Assembly: GCF_023349185.1 (NCBI RefSeq)
Contig: NZ_JAKIKY010000003.1
Coordinates: forward strand, 186,001-250,000
DNA: 64,000 nt
DNA from: Shewanella aquimarina
Lineage (GTDB): Bacteria; Pseudomonadota; Gammaproteobacteria; Enterobacterales; Shewanellaceae
Reading direction: 5' to 3'
The notes beneath the pieces are model-generated. The model searched no databases. It saw only the letters and a program-made list of their open reading frames with translations, and was not told where the DNA came from. Of this stretch, positions 48,445 to 58,304 are shown in pieces; position 1 is the stretch's first letter; each line of letters begins with the position of its first letter. A program made the translations under genes and the position numbers.

Positions 48445-49137
48445 CTAGCCTAGCTGAGCAAATGCAATATACAAAGTGTGTATGCCAAAGCTTACTAAGA
48501 TTAAGCCACTGATAAGCCTTACTTTTCTAGCCTGAACCAACTGGGCAAAATAGCGCGCTGCGACACCGACGCTGACCAGTGCGGGCAGGGTGCCCAGGCC
48601 AAAAGCCGCCATGATCAAGGCGCCTTGCTGCGCCGAATTTGCCGCGACCGCCCAGGTCAAGGTGCTATAGACTAGGCCGCAGGGTAACCAGCCCCATAGT
48701 AGGCCTGCCGCAAAGGCTTGTTTTAAATCTTTTATCGGTAGTAACTTATTGGCGATAGGACCGATGAGACGCCACAATAATTTCCCCACTCGCTCAATCT
48801 GCACCACACCAGACCAGAGCTGCGCAATATACAGACCAGTCACTATCATCATCACACCGGCGAATACGCGCATGCCAATTAGGTAGGCATCGATACTAAA
48901 GAGGGTACTGAGCAGGCTGGCCGAGCCGCCCACCAGAGCGCCGGCCGTGGTATAGCTTAAGATCCTCCCCAGGTTATAGCTGAGAATAAACTTAAGCTGA
49001 CCCAGCAGAATATTATCGCTGGCTTTTTTAGGGAGCTGCTGGGAGAAGGCGCCGACCAGGCCACCACACATGCCGATGCAATGGCCCGCGCCCATCAGAC
49101 CGACGAGGAAGGCGCCGGTAACGCTAAAATCGATCAA
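48445..49137 (-). CDS. SafE/TauE-like membrane protein of the cco cluster
   Basis: 230 residues, six hydrophobic segments. GAGHCIGMCGG near residue 16 is the cysteine motif of the DsbD-like sulfite exporter TauE/SafE subgroup (PF13386) found after ccoS in many proteobacteria. TTG start overlapping the ccoS stop (TTGA). Its link to cbb3 oxidase suggests copper or thiol handling in maturation; inferred from position. Confidence 0.82.
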   Translation of the reverse strand: MIDFSVTGAFLVGLMGAGHCIGMCGGLVGAFSQQLPKKASDNILLGQLKFILSYNLGRILSYTTAGALVGGSASLLSTLFSIDAYLIGMRVFAGVMMIVTGLYIAQLWSGVVQIERVGKLLWRLIGPIANKLLPIKDLKQAFAAGLLWGWLPCGLVYSTLTWAVAANSAQQGALIMAAFGLGTLPALVSVGVAARYFAQLVQARKVRLISGLILVSFGIHTLYIAFAQLG

Positions 49138-49319
49138 CTTGGCGTCGACTCGTCTTTGGTATCGTTAGGCTTCTGCTTGATGTCATCATCAAACAAGATA
49201 GATACGCTCTGCCTGTCGAGATCGTCAAACTGTTCAGATTTCACGGCCCAGAAGAAGATGCCTACGGCAACCAGCACAAACAGCATGGCGATAGGGATCA
49301 AGACATAGATAATACTCAT
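49134..49319 (-). CDS. ccoS: cbb3 oxidase maturation protein CcoS
   Basis: 61 residues. One membrane helix (YVLIPIAMLFVLVAVGIFFWAV, about residues 5-26), then DQFDDLDRQSV-like EQFDDLDRQSVSILFDDD, which is the family signature. Needed for cofactor insertion into CcoN. Overlaps both neighbours by 4 bp. Confidence 0.93.
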   Translation of the reverse strand: MSIIYVLIPIAMLFVLVAVGIFFWAVKSEQFDDLDRQSVSILFDDDIKQKPNDTKDESTPS

Positions 49320-51727
49320 AAACGAACCTTTAGTAGTCTGAGGCTATTGGCGACAACAATTAATGAGCTGGCCGACATACCTATGGCGGCAATGTAGGGT
49401 AACACGTGTCCAGTTACCGCTAAAGGAATGATAAGCAGGTTATAGCCAAGGGCCCAGATCAGGTTTTGCCTGATGATCTGCTCTGTCAGCTTGGCGATAC
49501 GAACCGCCTGGGGAAAGCGTGAAAGCTGATCGCCGAGCAGGATAAGATCGGCGCTGTTTTTGGCAATGTCCGCGCCGCTGCCCATGGCTACCGACAGGTT
49601 TGCGCCCGCAAGCACAGGCGCATCATTGACGCCGTCTCCGAACATGACCACCTGTTTGCCCTGATCTCTTAGCTGATTGATAAGTTGTAATTTATCTTGC
49701 GGCTTTAACCCCTTATGTAAGGTGTCGATACCCACCTCAGCGGCGACTTGCTCGACGTGTTCGCTGGTGTCACCGCTGGCAATACAGGTGGCAAAGCCCA
49801 TCTCCTTGAGGGTGTGCAGCGTTGCCTTGGCATCTTCTCGAATCGTATCGCTCAGGGTAAAACCGGCGAGTAAGCGCGTTTTATCGGCGAGGTAGACGCT
49901 GTGATCGCCTTTGATATCGCCAAGCTGAGTGTTACCTCGAATAAAATCCGCGCTGCCGAGAAAATAGCGGGTGTCATTTACGCTGGCTATTACGCCTTCG
50001 CCGGCGACATACTGACTCTCACTTAGCCGATAACCGGTCTGGTAATAGGGGGTGAACGCCTTAGCGATCGGATGAATCGATTGTGACTCCATGGCGGCGG
50101 CAATCGCTAGCACCTCGAGGGATTCATCATGAGTAAAACGCTGCGTTTCGCTCAGGGTTAAACTGCCGCAAGTCAGGGTACCCGTCTTATCAAATACCAC
50201 CTGATCTACTTTTGGCAGCTTCTCAAACACGCCTGGACGGCGGGCCACCACCCCAAGTCTGGTAAAGAGGCCGGTAGCGCAGGTCACCGCCGTCGGCGTT
50301 GCCAACGCCAGCGCGCAGGGACAGGTGGCAACTAACACGGAAAGCGTGACCCAAAAGGCATCTTCGGGCCAATAATGTTTCCACACCAGATAGGTGAGGG
50401 CGGCCACGACCAAGATGGTCCAGGTAAAATAGTTGGAGATAGTATCGACGTAGAGGGACACCTTAGGCTTGTTGTTCGATGCCGCCTCTTGCAGGCGGAT
50501 GATTTCGGCAACTAGCTGATCTTGCCCGGTCGCCGTGACCTTGACCTGAATCGGGTGGTCCACATTGATGGTACCCGCATACACTTGGCTATTAAGGTTT
50601 TTAGTCACCGGCATCTGCTCGCCCGTGAGCATGGCCTCGTTGACGCTGCTCATGCCCTCGATTATGTCGCCGTCGGCGGCGATCACCTCACCGGGCTTGA
50701 CCATGATAAGGTCACCCACCTTGAGGCGCTTGGCCGGCACCTCGGTTTGATTACCTTCATCGTCCAGCAAGTTAGCGGTTAGCGGGATCAGTTTATGCAG
50801 GTTATTAGAGCTGATAGAGGCCTTCTGCCGTGCATTTTGCTCAAAATAACGACCAAGTAGCAGGAAGAAGGTAAACATGCTCACCGATTCAAAATAGACC
50901 TCTCCCTGGCCAGATACCGTAGCGATACAGCTGGCGATATAGGCGCCGCAGATGGCGATGGATACCGACACGTCCATGTTGAGCCTGCCCGATAACATGG
51001 CGCGCAGGGCACTAAAGTAGAAAGGCTGCGCCGAATAGAAGACTACTGGCGCGGCGAATATCATGCTTACCCAACGGAAATAGTCTCTGAATTCCACATC
51101 GAGATCGGTGAAGTAATCCGAATAGAGCGCCAAAGCAAACATCATCACCTGCATGGTGGCAAAGCCTGCCAGCCCTAATCTAAGCAGGAATTTGCGGCTA
51201 TTCTTCTTGCTCTGAATCTCTTCGTCATCCACCTGATAGGGCGCGGCTTGATAGCCGATACGGCTGATCTGCGCCAAGATCTCCGACAGCTTAATCTTGT
51301 CCGGATCCCAGCTGACTTGGGCGCGCTCTGTGGTGGTGTTAACAGCTATCTTATTGATACCGTCAATATGCTGCAGCTTATGCTCGATCAACCAGGCGCA
51401 GGCCGCACAGGTGATGCCATCTATGGTAAGAGAAGTACTGGCACTCTGTTTGTCTTGATGCACGTCTTGATGCACAAAGTCCTGTTGGACCTCTTTGAGA
51501 TCGAATGCGGAAAAGGCATTGAGCGCCTCGGGCACCAGCGCCGTCTGCTTGCTACCAGGTTCGGTACGATACTTATAATAGTTGGTGAGTCCCGCCTCTA
51601 TGATGGCTGCGGAGACGGCCTGGCAGCCGGGACAACACATAGGCTGAGGAACATTATCGATAAGGGTCTCGAATTGGCGGCCGGTAGTCACCGGCTCGCC
51701 GCAATGAAAGCAGTTCAACGCATCCAT
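49316..51727 (-). CDS. ccoI: Copper-translocating P-type ATPase CcoI/FixI
   Basis: 803 residues. N-terminal CFHCGEP and CCPGC cysteine cluster, HMA domain with ITCAACAW, eight membrane helices, TCPCALA ion path, phosphorylation site DKTGTLT and GDGVNDAPVL. This layout is that of CcoI (CopA2), which exports copper to the periplasm for the CuB centre of cbb3 oxidase. Six bp after fixH, 4-bp overlap with ccoS. Confidence 0.95.
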   Translation of the reverse strand: MDALNCFHCGEPVTTGRQFETLIDNVPQPMCCPGCQAVSAAIIEAGLTNYYKYRTEPGSKQTALVPEALNAFSAFDLKEVQQDFVHQDVHQDKQSASTSLTIDGITCAACAWLIEHKLQHIDGINKIAVNTTTERAQVSWDPDKIKLSEILAQISRIGYQAAPYQVDDEEIQSKKNSRKFLLRLGLAGFATMQVMMFALALYSDYFTDLDVEFRDYFRWVSMIFAAPVVFYSAQPFYFSALRAMLSGRLNMDVSVSIAICGAYIASCIATVSGQGEVYFESVSMFTFFLLLGRYFEQNARQKASISSNNLHKLIPLTANLLDDEGNQTEVPAKRLKVGDLIMVKPGEVIAADGDIIEGMSSVNEAMLTGEQMPVTKNLNSQVYAGTINVDHPIQVKVTATGQDQLVAEIIRLQEAASNNKPKVSLYVDTISNYFTWTILVVAALTYLVWKHYWPEDAFWVTLSVLVATCPCALALATPTAVTCATGLFTRLGVVARRPGVFEKLPKVDQVVFDKTGTLTCGSLTLSETQRFTHDESLEVLAIAAAMESQSIHPIAKAFTPYYQTGYRLSESQYVAGEGVIASVNDTRYFLGSADFIRGNTQLGDIKGDHSVYLADKTRLLAGFTLSDTIREDAKATLHTLKEMGFATCIASGDTSEHVEQVAAEVGIDTLHKGLKPQDKLQLINQLRDQGKQVVMFGDGVNDAPVLAGANLSVAMGSGADIAKNSADLILLGDQLSRFPQAVRIAKLTEQIIRQNLIWALGYNLLIIPLAVTGHVLPYIAAIGMSASSLIVVANSLRLLKVRL

Positions 51728-51733
51728 AAAAGA

Positions 51734-52213
51734 TTAGTTTAACCAGTATTGTTGATTATCTTTTAGCTCGAGACGTTTCTGGATGCGCCAGCTGCGATCA
51801 AACCCTTCCAGTCTGACTTCCCAACTGCCCTGAATTGGCGTGTTGAGCTTGATATGGTAAACCATGTTGCCATCGGCGGTGGCTACCTGGCCAAAGTCCT
51901 TTTCTTGTAGGGTAGGGTGATAGAATTCGACATTGAGCGCCGCGGCATAAGGCTCGCCGCCGTGCTGGGTAAGGGTGATCTCATCTTTCGCAAGATGTAA
52001 CTCAAACTGTAATCCGAGCTGCTTGGCATGTTTAATCTTACGCAGGTCCATGTTAATGGCCTTGCCGTCTTTGTAATAGTCTTCAGAGACTAGGGAATCT
52101 TTGTTTTCGACTGCGAGGAACATGAGGTTCACACTGGCAAATACGGCGCACAGCGGCAGAATAATCAGAAACCAAGGCCAAAACTGTTTATACCAAGCTT
52201 GTGGTTTATTCAT
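51734..52213 (-). CDS. fixH: FixH family protein
   Basis: 159 residues. One N-terminal membrane helix (FWPWFLIILPLCAVFASVNLMFLA region, residues 10-33) and a periplasmic beta domain, then VEFYHPTLQEKDFGQV as in CcoH/FixH. Assembly factor of cbb3 oxidase. First of the fixH-ccoI-ccoS-SafE run, separated from ccoP by a terminator. Confidence 0.9.
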   Translation of the reverse strand: MNKPQAWYKQFWPWFLIILPLCAVFASVNLMFLAVENKDSLVSEDYYKDGKAINMDLRKIKHAKQLGLQFELHLAKDEITLTQHGGEPYAAALNVEFYHPTLQEKDFGQVATADGNMVYHIKLNTPIQGSWEVRLEGFDRSWRIQKRLELKDNQQYWLN

Positions 52214-52273
52214 GGATACTACCTGTTATTTTTGTTGGCCATATCTTACCGTTAAATGGCAGTGATAGCACTT

Positions 52274-52306
52274 AAAAAAAAGGCCTCGATCTGTCTCGAG
52301 GCCTTG
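52274..52306 (-). terminator. Terminator after ccoP
   Basis: Minus strand: AAGGCCTCGA, loop, TCGAGGCCTT then T-run. Splits the structural operon from the maturation genes, which then need read-through or their own promoter. Confidence 0.88.
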
Positions 52307-52323
52307 GTGTTACTTATATGTAA

Positions 52324-53295
52324 TTACTTGTTTGACAAGCTATAAACATAGGCTGCGATGACATGAACTTTCTCTTCGCCCAAGACATCTTTCCAAGCAG
52401 GCATCACGCCAGAACGACCGTTCTTGATGCTCTCTTGGATCACACCGCGGCTACCGCCATACAACCAGGTGTTGTCGGTGAGGTTAGGTGCACCCATGAA
52501 CTTGTTGCCAGTACCGTCCATACCGTGACAGGCGAAACAACCCTTCATGAATGATGCCTGACCCTGAGCGGCCAACGCTTCATCGTGATCGCGACCAGAC
52601 AGCTTCACTACGTATTCAGCTAAGCCTTTCAGCTCGCTGTCTTCGATAGGTAGACCGCCTTTTGGAGGCATCATGCCGTGACGACCGTTCATGATTGTCG
52701 TCTTGATGGTGGCAAGATCGCCGCCATATAACCAATCACCGTCAGTCAGGTTAGGGAAGCCCTTGCTACCGCGCGCGTCACTACCGTGGCACTGAGCACA
52801 GTTTTGCAGGAACAGACGGCCACCCACTTTGAGGGCCTCTTCGTTCTTCACTAGCTCTTCAAGCGGTGTAGCCAGGTACGCCTCGAAAATCGGGCTGTAC
52901 TTAGCGTTAGCCTTGACGACTTCTTGGTCATACTGAACCCAGCGATGTTCCTTCTCAGCCAGTTCAACGGCTGCGGCAGAATCTTCCTTGATACCTTTGT
53001 CGGTACCAATGCTTTGGTTCGAGCTTGACCAACCGAGGAAACCTTTGAAGTTACCTAGGCCTGGGTACGCCGCCAGGTAGACCACACCGAAGATGATGGT
53101 GATGTAGAACATATAACTCCACCACTTTGGTAGTGGGTTATTGATCTCTTCAATGCCATCAAAGCTGTGACCCATTGATTTGCCTTCTTCAACACCTGTG
53201 GTGTTTTTAGAGACAACAAACAGTAGGATGAAACATCCTGCGATTACCACAATTGTGAGTACGGTAATCCAAATACTCCAGAAGCTACTCATCAT
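52324..53295 (-). CDS. ccoP: cbb3 oxidase subunit III, dihaem CcoP
   Basis: 323 residues from ATG 53295, which overlaps the ccoQ stop (TGATG); AGGAG is ten bases upstream. Two membrane helices in the first 90 residues (WITVLTIVVIAGCFILLFVV; YMFYITIIFGVVYLAAYPG) and two haem c sites, CAQCH and CFACH, each with a later Met (GMMPPKGG, GVMPAWKD). Passes electrons from the periplasm to CcoO and CcoN. Confidence 0.96.
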   Translation of the reverse strand: MMSSFWSIWITVLTIVVIAGCFILLFVVSKNTTGVEEGKSMGHSFDGIEEINNPLPKWWSYMFYITIIFGVVYLAAYPGLGNFKGFLGWSSSNQSIGTDKGIKEDSAAAVELAEKEHRWVQYDQEVVKANAKYSPIFEAYLATPLEELVKNEEALKVGGRLFLQNCAQCHGSDARGSKGFPNLTDGDWLYGGDLATIKTTIMNGRHGMMPPKGGLPIEDSELKGLAEYVVKLSGRDHDEALAAQGQASFMKGCFACHGMDGTGNKFMGAPNLTDNTWLYGGSRGVIQESIKNGRSGVMPAWKDVLGEEKVHVIAAYVYSLSNK

Positions 53296-53462
53296 CACTT
53301 ATGTTCTCCTGAGTCCTTGTTCTTCTCATCATCTGAGAAAACAAGGTTAGCGGCCTCGTCGAATTGAGCCTTACGACGACCGCTATAAGCCCATGCAAAA
53401 ATACCGACAAACGTCACCATGACAACAACGGTAATGATCCCTTGTAATGTGCCGTAATCCAT
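53295..53462 (-). CDS. ccoQ: cbb3 oxidase subunit CcoQ (FixQ)
   Basis: 55 residues, short of common ORF cut-offs. Starts MDYGTLQGIITVVVMVTFVG with one membrane helix, then AWAYSGRRKAQFDEAANLVFSDD, the typical CcoQ tail. Between ccoO and ccoP; the stop overlaps the ccoP start. Stabilises the complex. Confidence 0.95.
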   Translation of the reverse strand: MDYGTLQGIITVVVMVTFVGIFAWAYSGRRKAQFDEAANLVFSDDEKNKDSGEHK

Positions 53463-53477
53463 ATTTATGCCTCCAAT

Positions 53478-54083
53478 TTATTTCAGTGCGTGACCTAGCG
53501 ACTGTAGGTATGCAATTAGTGCCTGCATCTCAGTCTTACCTTCAACGGCATTCTTAGCGTTGTCGATATCTTCTTGAGAGTAAGGCACACCGAAACCACG
53601 GAACACTTCCATCTTCTTAGCCGTCAGCTCGCCGTCTAGGACGTTCTCGGCCAACCAAGGGAAGGCAGGCATGTTTGATTGTGGTACTACTGCGCGAGGA
53701 TCAAGTAGGTGAACTTCATGCCACTTGTCGCTGTAACGACCGCCAACACGGGCCAGGTCTGGACCAGTACGCTTAGAACCCCATAGGAATGGGTGATCCC
53801 AAACTGACTCACCGGCAACAGAGTAGTGACCGTAACGCTCAGTCTCAGCACGTAGCGGACGAATCATCTGGCTGTGACAACCTACGCAACCTTCACGGAT
53901 GTAGATGTCACGACCTTCTAACTCAAGCGCAGAGTATGGACGCAGTCCATTTACAGGCTCAGTAGTGTCTTTTTGGAAAAGCAGGGGAGTGATCTGTACC
54001 AGGCCACCAATACTGATAGCAATAACGGTAAAGATACCCAGCAGACCGATGTTTTTCTCGACTATCTCATGATTAAATTTCAT
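53478..54083 (-). CDS. ccoO: cbb3 oxidase subunit II, monohaem CcoO
   Basis: 201 residues from ATG 54083, eight bases after AAGGAG. One membrane anchor ([20 protein letters not shown]) and one haem c site CVGCHSQ, with the late Met in SNMPAFPW. Carries electrons to CcoN. 12 bp after ccoN. Confidence 0.97.
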   Translation of the reverse strand: MKFNHEIVEKNIGLLGIFTVIAISIGGLVQITPLLFQKDTTEPVNGLRPYSALELEGRDIYIREGCVGCHSQMIRPLRAETERYGHYSVAGESVWDHPFLWGSKRTGPDLARVGGRYSDKWHEVHLLDPRAVVPQSNMPAFPWLAENVLDGELTAKKMEVFRGFGVPYSQEDIDNAKNAVEGKTEMQALIAYLQSLGHALK

Positions 54084-54095
54084 CAAATCTACTCC

Positions 54096-55523
54096 TTATG
54101 CTTCAGCCAGCGCTGGCAAAGATTCTTTTGGCGCCTTAACTGTCTTAACCACGTTGTATGCCATCAGTAGCATACCAGTGACGAAGAACAGGCCACCTAA
54201 GAAGCGAACAAAGTAGAATGGGTATGACGCTTCCAAACCTTCAACAAAGCTGTAGGTTAGGGTGCCGTCAGAGTTAACTGCACGCCACATCAGACCTTGC
54301 ATAACACCCGAGATCCACATTGAAACGATATAAAGTACAGTACCGATAGTCGCCAACCAGAAGTGAACGTTAATCAGTTGTGTGCTGTACATACGACCGT
54401 GTCCGTAGATTGCAGGGATCAGGTGGTATAGCGAACCGATAGATACCATAGCCACCCAGCCTAGCGCGCCTGAGTGTACGTGACCTACGGTCCAGTCGGT
54501 GTAGTGAGACAATGCGTTAACTGTCTTAATGGCCATCATAGGACCTTCGAAGGTCGACATACCATAGAATGACAGAGAAACGATCAAGAAACGCAGAACA
54601 GGGTCGGTTCTTAGCTTATGCCAAGCACCAGACAGGGTCATAATACCGTTGATCATACCGCCCCAAGAAGGTGCGAACAGGATCAGAGACATCACCATAC
54701 CCAGTGACTGTGTCCAGTCCGGTAGCGCTGTGTAGTGCAGGTGGTGTGGACCCGCCCAGATGTACAGTGCAATCAAAGCCCAGAAGTGAACGATAGACAG
54801 ACGATAAGAATAAACAGGACGACCCGCTTGCTTAGGTACGAAGTAGTACATCATACCCAGGAAACCAGCCGTCAGTAGGAAGCCAACGGCGTTGTGGCCA
54901 TACCACCATTGCACCATGGCATCTACGGCGCCAGAGTATAATGAGTATGACTTGAATAGGCTAACAGGTACTGCCATTGAGTTCACGATATGCAGTACTG
55001 CAACCGTGATGATGAAGGCGCCGAAGAACCAGTTTGCCACATAGATGTGTGACGTGGTTCGCTTAACAATTGTGCCAAAGAACACAACGGCATAGGCTAC
55101 CCAAACTATGGTAATAGCGATGTCGATAGGCCATTCAAGTTCAGCGTATTCTTTACTGCTGGTCAGACCCAGCGGCAGAGTAATAACGGCTGAAAGAATA
55201 ATGGCTTGCCATCCCCAGAAGGTAAATGCAGCTAACTTAGGTGCAAATAGGCGGGTTTGGCAGGTACGCTGGACGATATAATAGGATGTTGCAAATAACG
55301 CTGAAGTACCAAATGCGAAAATCACGGCGTTGGTGTGCAGAGGTCGTAGACGACTGTACGTTAGCCATGGAGTTTCGAAGTTGAGTTGTGGCCAGATTAA
55401 CTGGGCCGCGATCAATACACCTACCGTCATACCAATAATCCCCCACAATACTGTGGTAAGGGCAAATTGGCGGACAACGGTGTAATTGTAATCAGCGCCT
55501 TGAGGCTGGGAATGGTTCATCAT
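54096..55523 (-). CDS. ccoN: cbb3 oxidase subunit I CcoN
   Basis: 475 residues, twelve hydrophobic segments. Haem-copper ligands seen: [12 protein letters not shown] (low-spin haem His), [22 protein letters not shown] (CuB His with the cross-linked Tyr further on, in the stretch around residues 205-226), and [14 protein letters not shown] (haem His pair). High-affinity terminal oxidase for microaerobic respiration. First gene of ccoNOQP, preceded by two FNR-type boxes. Confidence 0.97.
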   Translation of the reverse strand: MMNHSQPQGADYNYTVVRQFALTTVLWGIIGMTVGVLIAAQLIWPQLNFETPWLTYSRLRPLHTNAVIFAFGTSALFATSYYIVQRTCQTRLFAPKLAAFTFWGWQAIILSAVITLPLGLTSSKEYAELEWPIDIAITIVWVAYAVVFFGTIVKRTTSHIYVANWFFGAFIITVAVLHIVNSMAVPVSLFKSYSLYSGAVDAMVQWWYGHNAVGFLLTAGFLGMMYYFVPKQAGRPVYSYRLSIVHFWALIALYIWAGPHHLHYTALPDWTQSLGMVMSLILFAPSWGGMINGIMTLSGAWHKLRTDPVLRFLIVSLSFYGMSTFEGPMMAIKTVNALSHYTDWTVGHVHSGALGWVAMVSIGSLYHLIPAIYGHGRMYSTQLINVHFWLATIGTVLYIVSMWISGVMQGLMWRAVNSDGTLTYSFVEGLEASYPFYFVRFLGGLFFVTGMLLMAYNVVKTVKAPKESLPALAEA

Positions 55524-55655
55524 ATTGCTTCCACTGCTTATTACTTATACTTATTGTTTGAGTAAAGTGGCACTTTACCCGGTAAAATGACATCAAAGGC
55601 TTGTTTCCCTACGAAACAAACAAGATTGTGTCAATGTGTCACGCAACATTAACGC

Positions 55656-55697
55656 AAATTAATGCCGAGTAACGCAATGATACTTGAGCAATATCAA
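55656..55697 (-). promoter_or_regulatory. ccoN promoter with FNR/EtrA-type box
   Basis: TTGAGCAATATCAA (55684-55697) matches TTGAT-N4-ATCAA in 9 of 10 positions. On the minus strand TAATTT (55656-55661) lies where a -10 element should be if the box is centred at -41.5, a class II activation layout. The leader to the ATG would be about 125 nt. Confidence 0.6.
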
Positions 55698-55726
55698 AAA
55701 AGATAGGAATTATGCGGCCAGGGATA

Positions 55727-55740
55727 TTGATCCAGATCAA
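55727..55740. promoter_or_regulatory. Perfect FNR/EtrA box between ccoN and the divergent lipoprotein gene
   Basis: TTGATCCAGATCAA is an exact TTGAT-N4-ATCAA palindrome. Its centre is 43 bp from that of the second box. For the + strand gene, TATGAT at 55765-55770 would be the -10, putting the box near -43 from the start site. Confidence 0.75.
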
Positions 55741-55787
55741 ACTACCTGGATAGAATGTAAACACTATGATTCAAAAGGTTAATAATT

Positions 55788-56285
55788 GTGCTACTGAATC
55801 GACACTTCCCCGTTACTTCGCTCGTTGCAAGCCTGTTTGTGATGGTCTTGGCAACAGGCTGTGAAAAGCCCCAAAAAGCACCTGAACAAGCGCTAAAATC
55901 CGCGACTAAAGCCACCTTTGAAATCGACACCAGCCTATGCGATTTTCATCGAGGCGCTTGCGCTAAGCAGATAGGCGAAACCCTTATTTCGCTGGCGATT
56001 TCTCCAGCAAATGCCCCAAGTGAAAGACCCATATCTGTTGCCTTAACTAGTGGTGCAACACTTAATAACCTCAAGGTAAGGGTTGAGGGCAGAGATATGT
56101 TTATGGGGGTTATTCCAGTTATTTTAAGTGAAACGGCTAAAAACACCTATAAAGGAACGCTAATATACGGCTCTTGCAGCAGCAATTATATGGTGTGGCG
56201 TCTTATCGCTAGCTTCGAGATAGACGGTCAGTCTAAGGCAGTTATGTACGATTTTTTGGCCGATAACCCAGGCCGTAACGACTAA
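55788..56285 (+). CDS. Lipoprotein of unknown function, FNR-box associated
   Basis: 165 residues, GTG start with AAGG nine bases upstream. Lipobox LATGC with Cys at residue 25, followed by EKPQ, so an envelope lipoprotein. The mature part has three further cysteines (SLCDFHRGACAKQ, GSCSSN) and YKGTLIYGSCSSNYMVW. I do not recognise a named family. Divergent from ccoN and sharing its FNR-box region, so a role in the same respiratory response is plausible but unproven. Confidence 0.75.
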   Translation: MLLNRHFPVTSLVASLFVMVLATGCEKPQKAPEQALKSATKATFEIDTSLCDFHRGACAKQIGETLISLAISPANAPSERPISVALTSGATLNNLKVRVEGRDMFMGVIPVILSETAKNTYKGTLIYGSCSSNYMVWRLIASFEIDGQSKAVMYDFLADNPGRND

Positions 56286-56408
56286 AATTTGTACAGATTG
56301 CTTTGTGTAGCGAGTTAGCCCTAGATCCTATTATTAAAAAATAGGATCTAATCGAAGATCGCTGCGTTAGCCAAACTCGTTCCCATCACCGCTCAACGAT
56401 GGCGCTCG

Positions 56409-57980
56409 CTAATTGGCATCAGACAGGGCTAATCGCACCTTATTGAAATGTTCTATGTTGTCGATGAAGAGTGTGGTTAGCGCGGGGTCGAAATGGGTAC
56501 CCGAGCCTTTTGCAATCTCTTCAATCACTTCGTCTAGCGGCCAGGCGGGTTTATAACAACGTTTGTGGGATAGGGCGTCAAATACGTCCGCGATAGCGAC
56601 AATGCGCGCAAAGATATGAATCTCTTCTCCTTTCAAGCCATCAGGGTAACCACTGCCATCATACTTTTCATGATGTTGTAGGGCGATAATCGCAGCGGCA
56701 TTGAGGATAGGACGCTCGGAATTTCCCAAGATCTGATGGCCGATGGCAGGGTGCTGGCGCATGATCTGCCACTCTTCGTCGGTTAATTTACCCGGCTTTA
56801 AAAGCACTGAATCCGGGGTCGCTATTTTGCCGATATCGTGCATCGGCGACGCGTGTTTAATCAGATCCGCCTGTTGATCATCTAGGCCTGCCAATTTTGC
56901 CAGGGTATAGCAGTATTCGGCCATACGCTTAACATGGTTGGCGGCCTCTTTTGAGCGGCTCTCGACCACATCTCCCAGGCGGAAGATGAGTTCTGACTGG
57001 GTGTCTTCAAGCTCTTTGTTTAGCAGCAGGTTTTCAAAAGCAACGCCCACATTGATGGCAAAGATGTCGATAAGTTTCTTATCCAGGTCCCCAATCGCAT
57101 GTATGTTGTCCATATATAGCAGGTTAATCCAACCGCTCTTGGCGGGGAAGTAACCGACGAACAAGTTGTCCTCATACAGACAAGCCTTTTCTTCCAAGGC
57201 GCGTTTGAGTAATTTCTCTATAGGTTCGGGTATGGCTTTTTCATGGTGACTGGCAAATTGGCCGGTGCCAGCCAAGATGTGGAGTTTATCTGTACTTAAC
57301 TCTTTGCTCATTGCGTCGATGGCATTGCAGGTTAACAGCAGGGTCTCATTGTTGAGGTTGAGGAGATTGGCCACCTGAGTTAACAGGCCATCGGCAAAAT
57401 GATGCAGCGTTCTCAACTCAAACAGGCCGGAGGTGGCCTTGACGACTCGTTCTAGTCCCTCGCGGTAGCGAATCTGCGTCTGCTTGGCCGCTTCGATTTC
57501 CATGATGTCGCGGTAACTTCTTAGGGCAGAGTAGACGCTGGTGATCAGCTTACGAGAATCCAGTTCCGCTTTGGCCTTGTAATCGTTAATGTCGTAATTA
57601 ACGATTACATCTTCTTCCGGCGCTTGCCCGGGCTGGCCGGTGCGTAGGATCAATCTTATGCTTTGATTGTTATGTTCTTCGCGGATCCATTTTACCAGCT
57701 CAAGACCGGCATGATCGCTCTCCATGACGACATCGATAAACGCCATGGCCACGTCGTTTTCTTCTTGTAATACGCGCTTAGCTTCTTCGCCGCTATAGGC
57801 ATTAATAAACTCGATGCCGCGGTTATCTAGCTTGAACCTAGACAGTGCCAGCTTGGTTACTGTGTGTACATCGGGCTCATCGTCGACGATGAGTATGCGC
57901 CAGGCCGGTCCTGTTTCTGTTTCGGCTGCTTTCTTTTTACCTGAGAACAGTGGACTCTTTTTTGCCATATCAATCAGCAT
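56409..57980 (-). CDS. Response regulator with DUF3369 and HD-GYP domains
   Basis: 523 residues, ATG 57980 seven bases after GAGG. Receiver domain near residues 28-150 (ILIVDDEPDVH; phospho-acceptor Asp in AFIDVVM), a DUF3369 sensor-like region (about 170-320), then HD-GYP with SPMHDIGK and HHEKYDGSGYP, all catalytic residues visible. HD-GYP enzymes hydrolyse cyclic di-GMP. No kinase gene beside it. A diguanylate cyclase lies 3 kb away. Confidence 0.92.
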   Translation of the reverse strand: MLIDMAKKSPLFSGKKKAAETETGPAWRILIVDDEPDVHTVTKLALSRFKLDNRGIEFINAYSGEEAKRVLQEENDVAMAFIDVVMESDHAGLELVKWIREEHNNQSIRLILRTGQPGQAPEEDVIVNYDINDYKAKAELDSRKLITSVYSALRSYRDIMEIEAAKQTQIRYREGLERVVKATSGLFELRTLHHFADGLLTQVANLLNLNNETLLLTCNAIDAMSKELSTDKLHILAGTGQFASHHEKAIPEPIEKLLKRALEEKACLYEDNLFVGYFPAKSGWINLLYMDNIHAIGDLDKKLIDIFAINVGVAFENLLLNKELEDTQSELIFRLGDVVESRSKEAANHVKRMAEYCYTLAKLAGLDDQQADLIKHASPMHDIGKIATPDSVLLKPGKLTDEEWQIMRQHPAIGHQILGNSERPILNAAAIIALQHHEKYDGSGYPDGLKGEEIHIFARIVAIADVFDALSHKRCYKPAWPLDEVIEEIAKGSGTHFDPALTTLFIDNIEHFNKVRLALSDAN

Positions 57981-58304
57981 CCGTACCCCTCTTAGGTGAA
58001 TTTAATAGACCTTAATATTTAGTGTAGTAACTTGCGCTCAATTTGGCTGGAGAATTTAGACTGGCAAGAAATTAAAATTGTAGAATAAATGAGGCAGTTA
58101 GCCAGCTCCGTAAAGATAAAGGATGACTAAGGCATAGCGGGTAGAGTAACTGTTCCGGTATATTTTCATCCAAGCTAGAGTTTGAATCCTAAGCAGGTGG
58201 GTAATTGTTCCCCTAAGTGTCGCATTCTATTGAATATTTTGTATGTTTTATTGCTATAGTAGGTAGAGAGAATTTTAAGTGCCTCAATTTTATGGAGTCG
58301 ACTC
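57981..58304. other. 324-bp gap without a recognised element
   Basis: Between the divergent HD-GYP and recombinase genes. TTGAAT and TATAGT near 58233-58260 resemble a promoter but with a 19-bp spacer. I see no repeat or RNA. Confidence 0.3.

Noticed and set aside
55621..55650. Possible Crp site (TGTGT...GTCAC) upstream of ccoN
   Set aside because: The half-site spacing does not match TGTGA-N6-TCACA, so I did not call it, although Crp control of cco is known in Shewanella.
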